64,000 nucleotides of DNA, from contig CM048849.1 of the NCBI GenBank assembly GCA_026545225.1, positions 11,085,541-11,149,540 of the forward strand. The letters run 5' to 3'. The DNA comes from Cornus controversa (Eukaryota > Streptophyta > Magnoliopsida > Cornales > Cornaceae). This document shows, piece after piece, positions 45,455-58,384 of the stretch. Below the pieces are notes generated by a model. That model saw nothing but the letters and a program-made list of their open reading frames with translations, did no database searches and was not told the DNA's origin. Position 1 is the first letter of the stretch; each line of letters begins with the position of its first letter. The position numbers were made by a program, and so were the translations under genes.

Positions 45455-45656
45455 AGCTTCGATGCATCAAAGTACCCACTTCGATGCATCGCTCCTTCGA
45501 TGCATCGAAATCAACTTCGATGCATCGATCTTTAAATGCCCCATTTCTATGTCAATTCCAGCAGCTTTCGCACCTTGTTTAGATAGATGTTCGATACATT
45601 GATTCTTCGATGCATCGACAACTTTGATGCATCGAAGTAGCCACTTCGATGCATCA
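45455..45656. repeat. Palindrome array in the Athila-like interior
   Basis: Seven or so copies of TTCGATGCATCGA or one-base variants lie at about 45468, 45480, 45494, 45516, 45608, 45625 and 45646, plus a decayed one near 45589. Spacers include ACCCACT and AGTAGCCACT. The same words occur in the LTRs at 42700 and 49190. Confidence 0.88.
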
Positions 45657-46092
45657 AACTGAAGCACATGACTACACACGCAGTCACTTAAAATTCAAAC
45701 CCCTCTTCTCTCCCTCTCTCTCTCACGACTCCCTTTTCTCTCTCTTGTCCGAAACCCCCAAGAACACCCCTATCATCATCCATCACCAAGATCATCACAA
45801 TCATCATCCTTCTTCTCCATTTTTGAGCTCACGAAGAGTAATTCTGCATGTGGGAGGCCCTATTTGGCCCAGCCCCATAATTAAAGGTACAGATTCTGTT
45901 GGGCCTTCTTATTTTGTATTGAGAAGTGGAGGTGGGGATTTTGTTCTAATTTTGGATTTTTGGAAGATAATTAGGAGATTTTTGTAGTGGTTGACTTGCT
46001 TAGAGTGTTGAGAATTTTTGGAGGGCAGTTTGAGATTGGTTTGGAAGCTTAAGAGAATTTTGTAAATTAAGTTAGAGACCACCATTCACAGC

Positions 46093-47275
46093 ATGGACGA
46101 CGATCACGTACCACCCACTTCCAATCATGATATCCCATGAGGTCATTGGGAGCATTGGGATTTTCACCCCGAGCACATGGTTGACATTAGCCTGTTCATT
46201 GAGGATCCTTATGCCACATAGTCACTTACCGCTTTAGGTGAGTGCCATTTACTTGGGCTCTTTGTCCCTGCAGTTGATATTTATTACCCCCAGCTCGTCC
46301 AGGCATTTTACATGAACATGATTTATAGCCCCGATGAGCCGGATATCATACGGACTACTGTTGACGGCATCGCTTTCACCGTCATGATAGAGGACATTGC
46401 TGCTCTTACATGGTGTCCTCACGAGGAACCTGAGGACTTTCATATAGCTGAGGAGTATTTTTGGTTCCGTGCTCTTGATCCAAAAATTTTTATTTTTGAG
46501 ATGATTCAACGCATGTGTCGTGGCCACTTTTCGATCCTCCTTAAAACACCTACACCAGCAAGTCTTTGATACCCCGGAGATTGTGGTTCTTCAACACAAT
46601 CTTCCAAAAAAATGCCCATCCTCTTAGGCATCATACTGATAGACGGGGCAATTTCTTAACTGCTTTATATGCCCTTCATTCCGAATGTTGGTTATCTGTC
46701 CTGATTGTTATATGGGGACAGATGTTTAAAGTATGGAACAACTTGTGGATAAAAACCGCTCGAGGGCAGTGAAGATGAAGTTGCCATTCCCATTCTTAGT
46801 GATTGCCCAACTCCGGCGGGTACACTTTCCTTTTGCACCGTCTGAGTTCTCTATTGACGGTCCGCCCCACTTTTTGTTCCAGAGTTAGACCAAGATCATC
46901 TCCCATATGAGTACTCTCCTGCGCGTAGCGCCAGAGATTGAGGAGAGCGAGAGTGCTTATGAGGCATCTGAGGGAGATGAGATGGATTTGGATGAGGAGG
47001 AGGATGGAGCCAGGATAAGCCATGCATGAGCCGAGTGGATTATAATTATCTGGCCACTAGGTACGAGTGCCTTAGTGCGGGTCTGCAGTAGTTGTAGCTG
47101 GATTTTGCAAACCATTGTCGTGAGACTAATGATTTCCTCGGTACTATCGGTGAGGGTATGATTAGTTTGTTCGAGGGTCAGCAGCTCATAGAGTAGTTGT
47201 TTATGGCTGTTCTCAGTTCTAGGGGTCCTTCTGCATCTACTTCAGCACCATCGCCGCTGCCGCCTCAGCATTAGT
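46093..47275 (+). pseudogene. Downstream ORF of the Athila-like element
   Basis: It opens MDDDHVPPTSNHDIP and continues FVPAVDIYYPQLVQAFYMNM, then DGIAFTVMIEDIAALTW. Frameshifts near 46570 and 46760 and several stops break it. A later frame has an acidic stretch (EEDGAR, DEMDLDEEE). Athila elements carry an env-like or plant-transposon ORF after integrase. The position and the LVQAFYMNM/IAALTW wording fit the plant-transposon type rather than a membrane protein, and no transmembrane segment is seen. Confidence 0.6.
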
Positions 47276-48938
47276 TCTAGTTTTTTTATTTTTGTATTAC
47301 TTTTATTTCATTTATGTATCTTCTATTCTTTTCAGTCATTGAACTGTATAGTGCCATGTAGGCACTCTTTGTTAATTTTTGTTGATGTATTTCATAAATT
47401 CCATCATCGATCTATACACACAAATGTTTGAATTAATGGAATATCAGCACTTTTATTTTAGTGTATATGCATATTCTTTCCTGTCTTTAATTTTCTTTTC
47501 AATTTTTGCCTTTTCCAGTTATTGTATGTTATGTTGGTATATAGTTTGTACTTATGCAGGTTTTTGATGCCTCACATGTCCGACGCGTACCCGTGTACCC
47601 AGTACCCTTACACGGTTGATGTTTTGACTTTTTGAAATCCATCAACCAGCTAGTAACATTGTTCTAACTCTTTTTCATGTCAACATTGAGGACAATGTTT
47701 GATTTAAGTTTGGGGGTAGTATAGTACACTTGCACACACTATTTCTGCATATATTGCATCTTTATTTCATGTTTGCCATGATGTCTATCTTTTTAAGAAT
47801 GTAATATCCAGAACGTCATTGATAAATGCATCTTGTAATTAGGAGCTTTGACATCCGAAAATACTCGAACTTTTGAAGCTTATGTGTTAGGTTAGAACGA
47901 TCTACATTTTTGTTTAGTCTTTAAATATTGTACAGTTCTTGGTCTCAATTTGTCCTTAACGGCACAAACACGCACACATACATTGAATTGTGGGGTATGA
48001 ATCGTATGGTGAATTTTGAAAATGTTTGTTTTTCTTTTTTTGAACAGCTTGAAGAATGAATTGCCTTAGCAAAGCGAAGTAAAAAAAAAACAAAAGAGAG
48101 AAAAAGAAAACAAACAAAACAAAATAAAACTTGTAATAAGCCTTCTCACTCAATAAGCCGGGCCTCTGTGCCTCAGGAAACATAGAGTGTTCATGTCTAA
48201 AAAGTGTGCAAGGTTGAGCAATAAAGAAACAATAGGCTCGTTTAAGTTCGAAGCCTAGTAAGCTCGGTTATTAAGTTCTTCGGGGTGTCTTTCCACTTAA
48301 TGCCCTAAAACCATTACGTTTGGGAATCATTGACCCAACGCTGCTACATAGGCTTGCTAGAAAGCTTAAGGGACTTAGGCATTGCACAGCCGGTTGAACT
48401 TAAGTGTTTGTAAATATTTTTACTGCTAATAATATGCTTCTGTGCTCTATTTCAAAAAGTTTTTCTTTTAAGAATGGATGTTCCATTTATTCTCCATTTT
48501 TGACAATAAACTACGCATTGAAATGTATGTTCACCTTTCAAAGAGGATTTTAGGGTTTGCACTTATATGAGTATCGGACTGGCCATTATGTGGGGACTGT
48601 CTCCTAATTATGATTTCCAATTATTTATACCTATTAATGTTCATATAGCTTCATAATACGTTTTGCATTTGTCATTTTAAACATCAATTGGGGTATCACT
48701 CTTTCCTAGATGATGACTAAGCAAACCACCATTTTTGCATATATATTTTTTTTGTGAGTTTAACAAGCATGTTAAACCCAATAAGACTTCACCCGTCCAC
48801 TAGACATGTCTAGGAGTTTAAAAGACTTGTTGCATTCGCTAAATGCAGCCGTGTTTCCCACGAAAGCGGAAGTAGAGTAGTTGCTTTATTTTATTTCTTT
48901 TTGTATTGCTAAGGGACTAGCAATATCTAAGTTTGGGG
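47276..48938 (+). other. Non-coding 3' region of the Athila-like element
   Basis: AT-rich with an A-rich tract near 48080-48130. A purine tract in AATGTTTGATTTAAGTTTGGGGGTAG at about 47695-47720 resembles the polypurine tract at 48928-48940 but is 1.2 kb upstream of the LTR. Confidence 0.6.
48928..48938 (+). promoter_or_regulatory. Polypurine tract before the 3' LTR
   Basis: TAAGTTTGGGGG lies directly before the LTR start GATAAGCG. This phrase is typical of Athila/Tat elements. Confidence 0.75.
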
Positions 48939-50135
48939 GATAAGCGTCGAATGTTAGACATTCTCGCACCTTTACTTATGTATTTTAATCCTATAGTTGC
49001 ACATATTGTATTATTTTTATGTTTTTGATGATTTCAGGTTCAAACTCAAAATTCGGGGCAATTTGACTCCTTTATCAGTTCAAGAATGCATTCCTATGTC
49101 CGATCTTACTTCATAGTCAAGGAATAGTGAATGGCGTGACAAAACCAGAGTTGTGAAGCTGAAGAGTTAAAGATTTGCAGAAGAAGGAAAGATCGATGCA
49201 TCGAACTCACAACTTCGATGCATCAAAGTTCCTAATAGAGAGCATATATAGAATTCTAGAGAGAGAAAGTGAAGTTCTGGAGAGGGAAAACTCCAAAGAG
49301 GGCTTTGTAAGGCTTGAAAACCATTTTGAGCATGGGATCATCTCTGTCTATGGAGTGCTTCCAGCCCACCATGATCAACTAATCCTTCTCTAGGATTTTG
49401 ACAAACCCTAGTCTTGTAAATATGTTCTAACTTTAGTGAATTGAGATTTTTTATGTAATTTTTGTGTATATGTACCTTGCCTTGAGCCTTATGAGTAATA
49501 TAAGTTTACAAATTCTTCATGTTCATGTGAGTAATTTATCTTTCTTGACTTAGAATGCTTATTTTTCCCACATGGTCTTCAAACACTTGTAGTTCCACAA
49601 GGACTACATGTGATGGCTTGGTATTAGTTTTCACTTTAACATGCATAACTAGATTTGCATAGTCCATGCTAAGAGATGGTAAATTAGCTGCACTTAGTTA
49701 ATTAGGTATTTAGGTAAGTAGGTAGGTAGGGAATTTACACGTATCAAAGATGGGTTATAGTATTTTAAGGTGCATGTATCCTCTAGACGGTAGCATTGTA
49801 GGCCACAAGCCATTTGCACCACTTAGTATACAATTGCATGAATTCCCCTAATTTACTATAAGTTTGGCGTACTACGAGACTAGTGGTGAAGTCTCAACCC
49901 CAGTCCTTTACTCTTCTCTCAAACTCACATTTTAATTATTTTTTATACTTTTAAAGTAGAGGAAGGAAGCAACCAACACTTGGTTGTGATTTAAACGAGA
50001 ACCAACCGTCGACCTTTAGCGAATTATTCCTATGTTGTCTCTGTGGGATCAACACCCTCAACTTAGAGCCCTATCCTTCAAGGATTCGTTCTATTGTGAG
50101 TGGTAAATATAAATTGCAAATTTTCGCACACAACA
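48939..50135 (+). repeat. 3' LTR of the Athila-like element
   Basis: About 1.2 kb, ending TTTTCGCACACAACA. Compared with the solo LTR it lacks about 210 bp within and after the palindrome array, leaving two copies at 49194-49205 and 49214-49225. The expected TG start reads GG. Confidence 0.85.
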
Positions 50136-50574
50136 GTTGCCTAATTCTTTGTAGCAATCGACCGAAAGTGTGAGATCCCGAACATTTGTAAATTGGGAAC
50201 CAATTTTGGATGACTGAAGGAGGGCTTCAGCCAGCTGAAAGCATTCTTTCGGCTGACTGAAACTACTCTCCAGTCAACCGATAGAACTAGCAAACTGGAG
50301 GTCAACTGAACCCAAGTTTCAACTGGCCAAAGGGGAATGTTAGTCGATCGAAATTGGGCTAAGATGGAATTTTATAAACTTTGTATGGAAATGAATATTT
50401 ATGGATGAATAGACTAATGAGGGGCCCATTGGGATGAATGATGATGAGTATACGCTTCTGTAATAACGTATGTATATTTAAGTTTCTGCGATAATTTAAG
50501 AGTTGAGAGGTTTATTAGGGCTTAATGGATGGGCTCACCTTCGCCTTTCGGGAATAAAAAATTGGGGCATGACA
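50136..50574 (+). repeat. 3' end of a Tekay-like LTR (+ strand)
   Basis: It ends TTGGGGCATGACA and aligns in layout with 55600-56096: a cluster of inverted words at 50158-50365 (TTCAGCCAGCTGAAA, TTTCGGCTGACTGAAA, TAGTCGATCGAAA), then a GGATGAATGATGATGAGT block, then the GACA end. The left end is cut by the Athila-like element. Confidence 0.65.
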
Positions 50575-51036
50575 TTTTCTCTTATCTCTCTCTCACTATA
50601 ACTTCATCCTAACTTCTCTCTAGAATTTAGATGGTTTAAAGGGAGATTTGAAGATTGTTCTAAGAAGAAATATTGTTCTCCTCATCATTCTATTCGATTT
50701 GATCGGTTCAAAGTTCGATTTGGTGAAGTTTGAAGAAATGGATAAAACTAGGGTTTGGATTTGGTGATAGATCAAGAAGAGAAAGTTGTCCTCCTTGTTA
50801 CGATCTACACTTCTACGGTTTGAAAATCAAATTTGGAGAAAACTGAAGATTTTGTGATTTGGGACTTTTAACACTAAATCTTGGAATTAAGGTAAGGGTG
50901 TTTTCTCCACCTTATCATCGATTCATTAGGAATTGATGTTGATTTTGGGTTGTCTAGCATGTTTAGAAGTGATAGGAAGTGGTGATTGTGAATCTTGCAT
51001 ACTTTCTTATTCTTATAATTGTAAAATGAATCTTCA

Positions 51037-52450
51037 TGTCACAACTAGATTTTCGACACCCGAAAATGAGGAGTGATAAGTTAAAAATCAACATTCTATT
51101 AGTCAATGTCCTTGAAACCTGAATTTTCTTTTCTTTATAAGAAAATCATTTTCTTCCAATTTAAATAAATTGGACTTGGAATATACATATTGTATACATA
51201 AACTATATACTATGGGTACATCCACATTATTCTTGCACATACATAAAATCTAATGTACAATCACATTACAACCGGAAGAAATTAATAAATATAATTCTTC
51301 CTACACATATAATCCGATAATAAAAATCCACATGTTCAATATTCTGAACAGAATCAAACTCTAAAAATCCAATTGGCTACCTCTTTAACCCGTACTACCA
51401 AATCCCAAAATTGACCCCGTATCATCATCATTACTTGTAAAATCTGGGGGGGGGGGGGAGTGAGCTCACAAGCTCAACAAGATTTATTGAATGCAATCAT
51501 TGCTTCAACAAGTTGATCCCACATCATATTCTCAAAACATACAAAATCAATTATTTCTCAATAATTAACATTCTCAAATTTCACAATTTGAAATCACATA
51601 GCACTCAAGAATCAACAACTCATATGGCAATTTTCAGCACATATAAAAATCAATTATACATGATTAAAAAATCAATCATTTCAGTATGCTCAACAAGTAG
51701 CAAAAATCCAAATTTTAATATACATGCATTTAATCCATTCACCATGCTTAGTAGTTAAACACATAAGAATCTCAATATTTACATCTTTTTCAATCATAAT
51801 CTAATACATATACATGATTGGTCAACTCTGACAATCATACATTCTTGGCAATAAATTAGTCTTGCCATTGTGATTGGACAACTCTGATGGTCACAAGATT
51901 TTGGACTACTCTAATTTCTAGGCATTAGCCTTAGTATAATTGGACAACTCCGACAGTCATACCTTAGTGAATAATTTCACCACTTCCATATCATGGTTGG
52001 GCAACTCCGAAGCCCATGTATGACTCACTTGGACAATCCTTTGATATATACATATACATGCACATTAGGCACATATAACATATTTCTCATGCTCTTTTAC
52101 ATACATTTATGCTTTATTTAATTCTAGCTTGCATCAAACCCTCATACACCACATATAATACATATATGCTCAAACTCATGCATACAATTTATATATGCAT
52201 ATAATTTACCATCTAACCAAACATGCTCATATTTTCATACATTCAACATGTATAAGCTAAAAATCATCATATATCACCATATGAACAACTATAGTATGCA
52301 TTTAACCATATACATACTCAAAATCCTACATACAATTCATATATGCATATATTTTATCACATTCCTAAACATACCCTTATTTCCTATATGTAACACATAT
52401 ATGCACATAACCATCGTATACCAAAATTCAACACATATATACATATTAAA

Positions 52451-52488
<38 letters not shown>

Positions 52489-53893
52489 GGGAGATAAAGG
52501 CAAGAATCAACATGCTTTAGGTGCATTTCCGTGAATACCATCCACTGCCAATCCAAAATCGGGTTACACGGCCATATGTATCCAAAGTCTATGGAAAGCC
52601 TCAATTTTAAACCCAGTACAAATATCTGTATCATTATCTGGGCCATCCTGGAGCGGCCCAAATCAAATTTCACTTCATAACTTTTCTTTTTAATATGATT
52701 GGGCCTATATCCAATTTTGACCTAGCCTAGTTTCAAAGCCTCCCACAATCCACACCAAAGCCCAATTAATTGATCCAATATCTTAAAAAAATATATTTTA
52801 TCTCCATAGTTGACAAAGTCAATGCAGTTATCTAATCAACCATAACTTATGTTGTTTTAAATATTGTAAAAGTGATTTGCACATAGAGCCCATGATCCAC
52901 CAAAGTTCAAAGATAGTCACAGAAGTTCAAGCCATACTTCAACTCTAATTGCAATAACAGGAAGCAAAAAAAGTAAAAATACTTCTTTACTACTATTCTA
53001 TGAGATAGATTGTTGAATCTACTAATTAGCTCTGTCTCTTCAACGCAAATTTGCATAATTGATATATTGGTTATAACCATCACAGCCACCACAGTAGATG
53101 ACGACGACGCCACCGCAACCATCAGCCAGTCACTGCCTCCACCAAACCTACCATGAAGCTTACTACAACTGCACCACAAACCATCATCACCTAAACAACT
53201 CATAGCCTATGCCATGCATCCAAGCATAAACCCACCATCAATGATGCCCACAGCCAAGACCCACCACGGTCGGAGCACCACAGTTGGACCTCCATGAGCT
53301 ACCATAACCCTCGACACAACAACACCGTAAACCAACCACCTTCATCACCACAACAAACCAACCCAAATAGTCATGCTCCACACCTTAATATAAACCACCA
53401 ACTCCACATCAGACTCCAAACACCACCCTTGAGCCACCCAAAATTGAACCACCATCACCACATACTACACCAATCGAGCACCACCCGCCATGGCAGTCAC
53501 CATGCAAAGCAACCATTTCCCAGCCTAACCAATACATGAACCCACCATAGTCCATCAACCTCAACCAACACCAAGTTACCATGACCAATTTAGCCGCAAC
53601 AACCACCATAAACCTACACCGGTGCTGGAAGTTCCACCAAGGAGACCCACTTCCAACCCCAGCCACCATTCCACTCTGGCCACCTCATTTGATAGCCGAA
53701 CCACGCCCTCTCTCTCGGCTTCATTTTCTCTCTCTAGGACTTTCTCTCTCTAGCCTTTCGGCTAGCCTATGATGAGAAACACCAAGAATATTATGTTTAT
53801 CAATATCAATATAGCCTTTTGGATCATCGCCAAATATCAACTAAAGACACCTACCGACATTCCATACATTATTATAATACCTCAAAATGATCA
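51037..53893 (-). mobile_element. Antisense solo LTR, Tekay-like
   Basis: Flanked by CTTCA at 51032-51036 and 53894-53898. On the + strand it starts TGTCACAACTAGATTTTCG and ends AAAATGATCA. The internal block at 51810-52040 (GGACAACTCTGATGGTCA, CATTAGCCTTAGTAT, GGCAACTCCGAAGCCC) matches the layout of 26190-26520 in the Tekay-like LTR. No coding is present. The 53200-53700 part is rich in CCA words and gives spurious open frames on both strands. Confidence 0.85.
52452..52483. repeat. CA microsatellite
   Basis: About 15 uninterrupted CA units inside the antisense solo LTR. Confidence 0.95.
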
Positions 53894-53912
53894 CTTCACA
53901 TGGTTTGGTACA

Positions 53913-53913
<1 letters not shown>

Positions 53914-53964
<51 letters not shown>
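53914..53964. repeat. AT microsatellite
   Basis: About 25 AT units, 16 bp after the right target duplication of the antisense solo LTR. Confidence 0.95.
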
Positions 53965-53967
<3 letters not shown>

Positions 53968-54129
53968 CGCAAGGGTCGAGAAACTTATCAATTTATTTAT
54001 TCACATACTCTTTCACTATATATATATATATCTTTTCATCTGTCACTCACTGTCTTGTCCTCGCACATGCGCATGATCATTACACATGATATTTAAAACT
54101 CGATGTTCCACTTTGGAATAAAAAGTGAC

Positions 54130-54167
<38 letters not shown>
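54130..54167. repeat. Compound TA/CA microsatellite
   Basis: A TA run passes directly into an AC run. Confidence 0.95.
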
Positions 54168-54168
<1 letters not shown>

Positions 54169-56096
54169 ATGTGTCTTCCATTATCTACAATCACGTGGCT
54201 GGAGTCCAAAATATATATATTCACCATATATCAACTCTAAAAATCTCTGTTTGAAAATTAAAAAAAATACTAAAAAAAGAAAATCGATCTCTACACATAA
54301 CATGATAATTATGATGATATAAATGTGCATTGATATTGTATATATATGTCTTGTTGAATTTGTTGATGGAAAGTATGTTAGAACATGTATTATGTGAACT
54401 ATATATGTGATTTGTGTATACATGCAATATATGCTAGCAATTGAGAATACATGTTGTTCATTAGAATGATTATAGTTGTAGAGGCTATGTTATACATATT
54501 GCATGTCACATGTTTGATAAATGCATGAGAATGTTTTTTTTCTATAAAATCACATTTTGTAAATACCTTGTGAGAGAATTGATATTGCTTTGTTATATGC
54601 ATGGAAATGAAATATTTTAGCATGTAATCAAGTGACTTATGATGCGTTTGGAAATGTGTAATACGTTTGAAATTGTATGTAATGATATACGTGAAACCTA
54701 TGTGTTTGATTGTTGATTTTGGAAGAATGATGAAGAAGATAAGAAGGGCCTAGAGTCTTGGGGTGCAAGACCCAAAACTTGGCCAAGGTGGTTACTTTAG
54801 ATCCTCGGGTTAGTAGCCCGTAAAGTACTGAAATTAGGATAATTGACCTATGGGTACTTATCTGGTGACTTAGGATTTCTCCCATCCTTGTTTGATTTTG
54901 AAACTTATGTGATTGGTTTTTAAGTCTTGCTATTGAATTGTAATATTCGTGTTAATGCTTGTATAGTTTTCCTTTAATTAAGCATTGTTGAATGCATGCA
55001 TGATTTATTCATTCATTGAATTGAGATCCATGAACACAAACATTAAAGGAATATCAGGTTGCATATGAGAATGCTATGATTGCATTTCATGAGCATTGAA
55101 AGTATGTTATTTAGTACGTATAAATACCATGATTGTCTTTTACGAGCATTGAAAGTATGTCATATAGTACATAAGAATGCCATGATTGCAATTTATGTAA
55201 GTTACGTTGGGACGATGCATAAGTTGGATTGGATATCTCTACTGGGCATATTGGCTCCCACCCCCTTCCTCCAAACATTTTTATAGACAAGACACTAGTG
55301 ATGTATGGATTTTAGAAGCGTTAGAATTGAAGTACCCAATTCACCATTCGAGATTATCTATGTTTTGTTTGAATATGCTATATTTGGGCAATTATTGAAC
55401 TTTCGTAATTTAAATATGGGATAAGGGATTTATGTTTTGTATTTGAATATGCGTATTTAAGTTTTGAACAATTTTTTTTATTGGAGGATGAATGTATAAG
55501 GATCTTTTATAACCTTTCGTATGCGAATGAATGATCTTAGTATGGAAAATGATGGTTTTGGTCTATACACAAGTTAGTTTGTCATGTGAGCTTTTGGGAG
55601 TTTGAAATGGTGAAGTATCAGGATTTTGGGACTTTCAATCGACTGGTTGGCCTTTCAGTCAACCGGTACATCAAAATTTCCGATAGATAAAAATTACAAA
55701 CTCTGTAGGAACAGGTTTTGGCCAGCTGGAAGTACTCTTTAACTGATCGAAAGAGGGCCATCAGTAGATCGATGAAATTTGTTAGCCGACCGATGATGTG
55801 CCCAGTTTTCAACCGACTGAAGGGGAGTCCATCAGCCAACCGAAACTGGGCTGGCCTAGAATTCAATTGATTTTGGATTGAAAATGACAAGGATGGATGC
55901 ATAGGCCATAGTGGGGCTCACTGAGATGAATAATGATGAGTGTACACGCATATAAATATGTGTGTATGATATTGCTTCCGTGCTTGTAAGGTTTTGGGGT
56001 AGTTCATGTGGTTAAATGAACGATTTCACTCTCAAAATTTGGGCTCAAAATGGGAATTCTGGTGACTCGAATTTTGGGGCGTGACATCACTGGTTT

Positions 56097-58384
56097 ACGA
56101 TGTTTGGTGTGAGGGAAACGTAGAGTCTTCCAAAGCTCATCTCTTTCAGTCAATGCCCTTTTAGAGATCACCATCACTCCCATTAGAGAGCATTTTTCAT
56201 CGTGGTCATTTGCTGACTCAAGAGTCCTGAGGCGTATTATCGCTAAATGGAATCTTCTGGTGGCTGTGATTTGTTTACCATCGCGGCTTTCGGATTGAGT
56301 GATGGCAGGATTGGCCTACTAATGGTATTGCCGCTAATGGTATTGCTAGGGTTAGTGTCATGATTATGGGATCTCTTTAGGGCTTCCTCTTCAAATCAAT
56401 TGTAATGGCTATATAGGCCTCTTTGCTTCTTCTTTTTTGCGGGCTTCAACTTTTTGGGCTACAACTATTGTTGCTTGTTTGGTCCACGTGCCTTCTTTTC
56501 CCACCCTCATGGGTTGTACAGTTACATGATTAATACAATTTACCTTTCTCACTTTTATCTTTGATCTTAAGCTAACATTGAAAAGCTTTTCCTCTTTCCA
56601 AATTAGTCATAGTCGCTTAAGCTATTGTCAAACTGTTTAGAAGGCATCTGTATTATGATGTTATGTGGTTCCTTTGGACATCTTGGCCCTTACTTTGTTC
56701 CAACTCTTTCTTGTAATTCTCCTCTCACCAGGAAACAAAACTGTGTATTGGTCGACACAGTAAGATGATGTCGACACACTAAGATGATGGGTACTCTCAC
56801 TACGTTTAGTGGAAAAGAAAGATGATATTATTGATAACTCCAAAAATGACATTACGCTGTATTTTACTTTCTAACGACATTAAAACAATACTTGTCTCCA
56901 CACTGGTGAAAAGGAACCACCCGTGGCACAAATTCTTTTTTGGGTACCCATCAATAAAATGCATTAATATTAGGCCATTAAAGTTTTTATTTATCCTTAT
57001 TTTCTATTAAAACTTCTAATTTTTATCCTTATTGATCTCAGCTTGATTTTTTTATCCTCCTTTCCTCATCACACATTTTTATCCCCTCATCTCATCATTA
57101 CAACAACCGTACTAATATTGAATATATATCTAATGAATAATTGTATTGGGAATTGATAAAACTTTCCATATTTTGCTAGTTTTTTTTTCTGTTTCCTACT
57201 TATTCTATTAAACTCCTAACTTTTATCTTCTTTTTTTATATATTCCTCATGTTTTTTCTTTCCTAGCTCCACCATCTAAACTCGCTATCTCACTCCATCT
57301 CCTATTTTTTGTTTTTCTCACATATTTTGGTATTTTGGGACTCTTCAAGGATTTGAAGGTAGCAATTTCTACTTGGGTACCATAACTTTATTGGAAGGTA
57401 CAAAATGGCTAGAAATAAAAGGATTAAAGAATTTGTTGGACCATTGGATCGGATTTTTCTAACATCATGTTCTATTGTTCTTTAACTAAATTTATTTTGT
57501 AATCTTATTATTATTTGTTATCATAAAAGTGTATATTTAGTTTGTGGTCATTTTTATTTATATTATTGAATATGTCTACTAGAAAGCATGAATTGGGCTA
57601 TGAAAAACTAAAAAGAGAGAGAAAAATAGATAAACTAATTCAATCTAAAAAATAAGCTCTTGATAAATTTGTTATAACTAATAATCAAAACTTAAATAAA
57701 GGAAAGAAAATAATAAAAGACTACATTTACATTTTTTGCCTAAGGCCTCAAATTATATTGAGTTGACCATGCATTCTATTATTGTACTACAACCATAGTG
57801 TGGAAGAGGTTCTTTCTCACTGATGAGGAGGCAAGTATTGTTCACGACATTATGGCTATAAACACACATATTTGAGTCTCTACGTCGCCACCACACCCAC
57901 CAAACGACCATCTCCAATTGGCATCATTTACACTCAAGCTTATATCTTTGAGATCAATTACTTTTTGCCAAAGTTTGTTTATACATGTAGGTTTCGAGAA
58001 TCCATGGATTCTTTGTTTATGCAGGGAACAGAAAGGGATATTAAAGAGAAAAAGATTGATTGAAAAGGAGAAAGAAGAACAGGGAGGAGAATAGAAGATA
58101 AGCAAATTAAATTTTATGGCAAGAAATAAGTCGTTATTGGAAATCAGAGAGAATTAGAAAGATATCGATGTTGGAAACAAGTAGATTGAAGTAAGGAAAC
58201 AAATTTCAGATAACAAGGTAGAATATTGTTGCTCTATTGGAGACAAGGGTTTTTGAGGGCAATACGTATCATATTCTCAAAAAGATAGTTCGACAATGGC
58301 CCCTTTTACAAAATTATTCTTATTCCCAAATATGAAGGATATGAATAATGTGGAATCCAAACAAGATCAAACTAATAATAATTA
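56097..58384. other. Unassigned sequence
   Basis: 56100-56560 ends GGGTTGTACAGTTACATGATTAATACAATTTACC, which resembles the 3' ends of plant LINEs, but I found no coding to confirm it. 56560-58384 is AT-rich, with a short direct repeat (GATGATGGGTAC-like, AGTCGACACAGTAAGATGATG near 56752-56785) and no gene that I can support. Confidence 0.4.

Larger units (their letters stand above)
39030..50135 (+). mobile_element. Decayed Athila-like Ty3 element lacking its 5' LTR
   Basis: Order on the + strand: gag with a single CCHC knuckle, protease, RT, RNase H, integrase, a downstream ORF region, a purine tract and 3' LTR. Wording such as ALLDLGASVNLLPY, DRKIEAL and AGKYPEFSQEQAN is of the Athila branch. 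The left end is cut at the LTR of the minus-strand Ty3 remnant. A solo LTR of the same LTR family lies inside RNase H. Confidence 0.85.
50575..56096 (+). repeat. Diverged Tekay-like LTR on the + strand, split by a nested LTR
   Basis: The parts are 50575-51036 and 53899-56096. CT-rich leader-like sequence is at 50575-50640. Terminal AATTTTGGGGCGTGACA matches the sense end of the Tekay-like LTRs. The left boundary directly follows the previous LTR end and may be a truncation. It contains an inverted-word cluster at 55620-55860 (TTTCAGTCAACCGG, AACTGATCGAAAG, AACCGACTGAA) in the same place relative to the LTR end as the palindrome array at 25170. Motif copies differ from each other, so the array has decayed. 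Confidence 0.55.

Noticed and set aside
53294-53772. Overlapping open frames on both strands as host genes
   Set aside because: They arise from CCA/TGG-rich sequence inside the antisense solo LTR and have histidine-proline low complexity.
52452-54167. CRISPR-like or regulatory repeat arrays
   Set aside because: These are simple CA, AT and TA/CA microsatellites without spacers.
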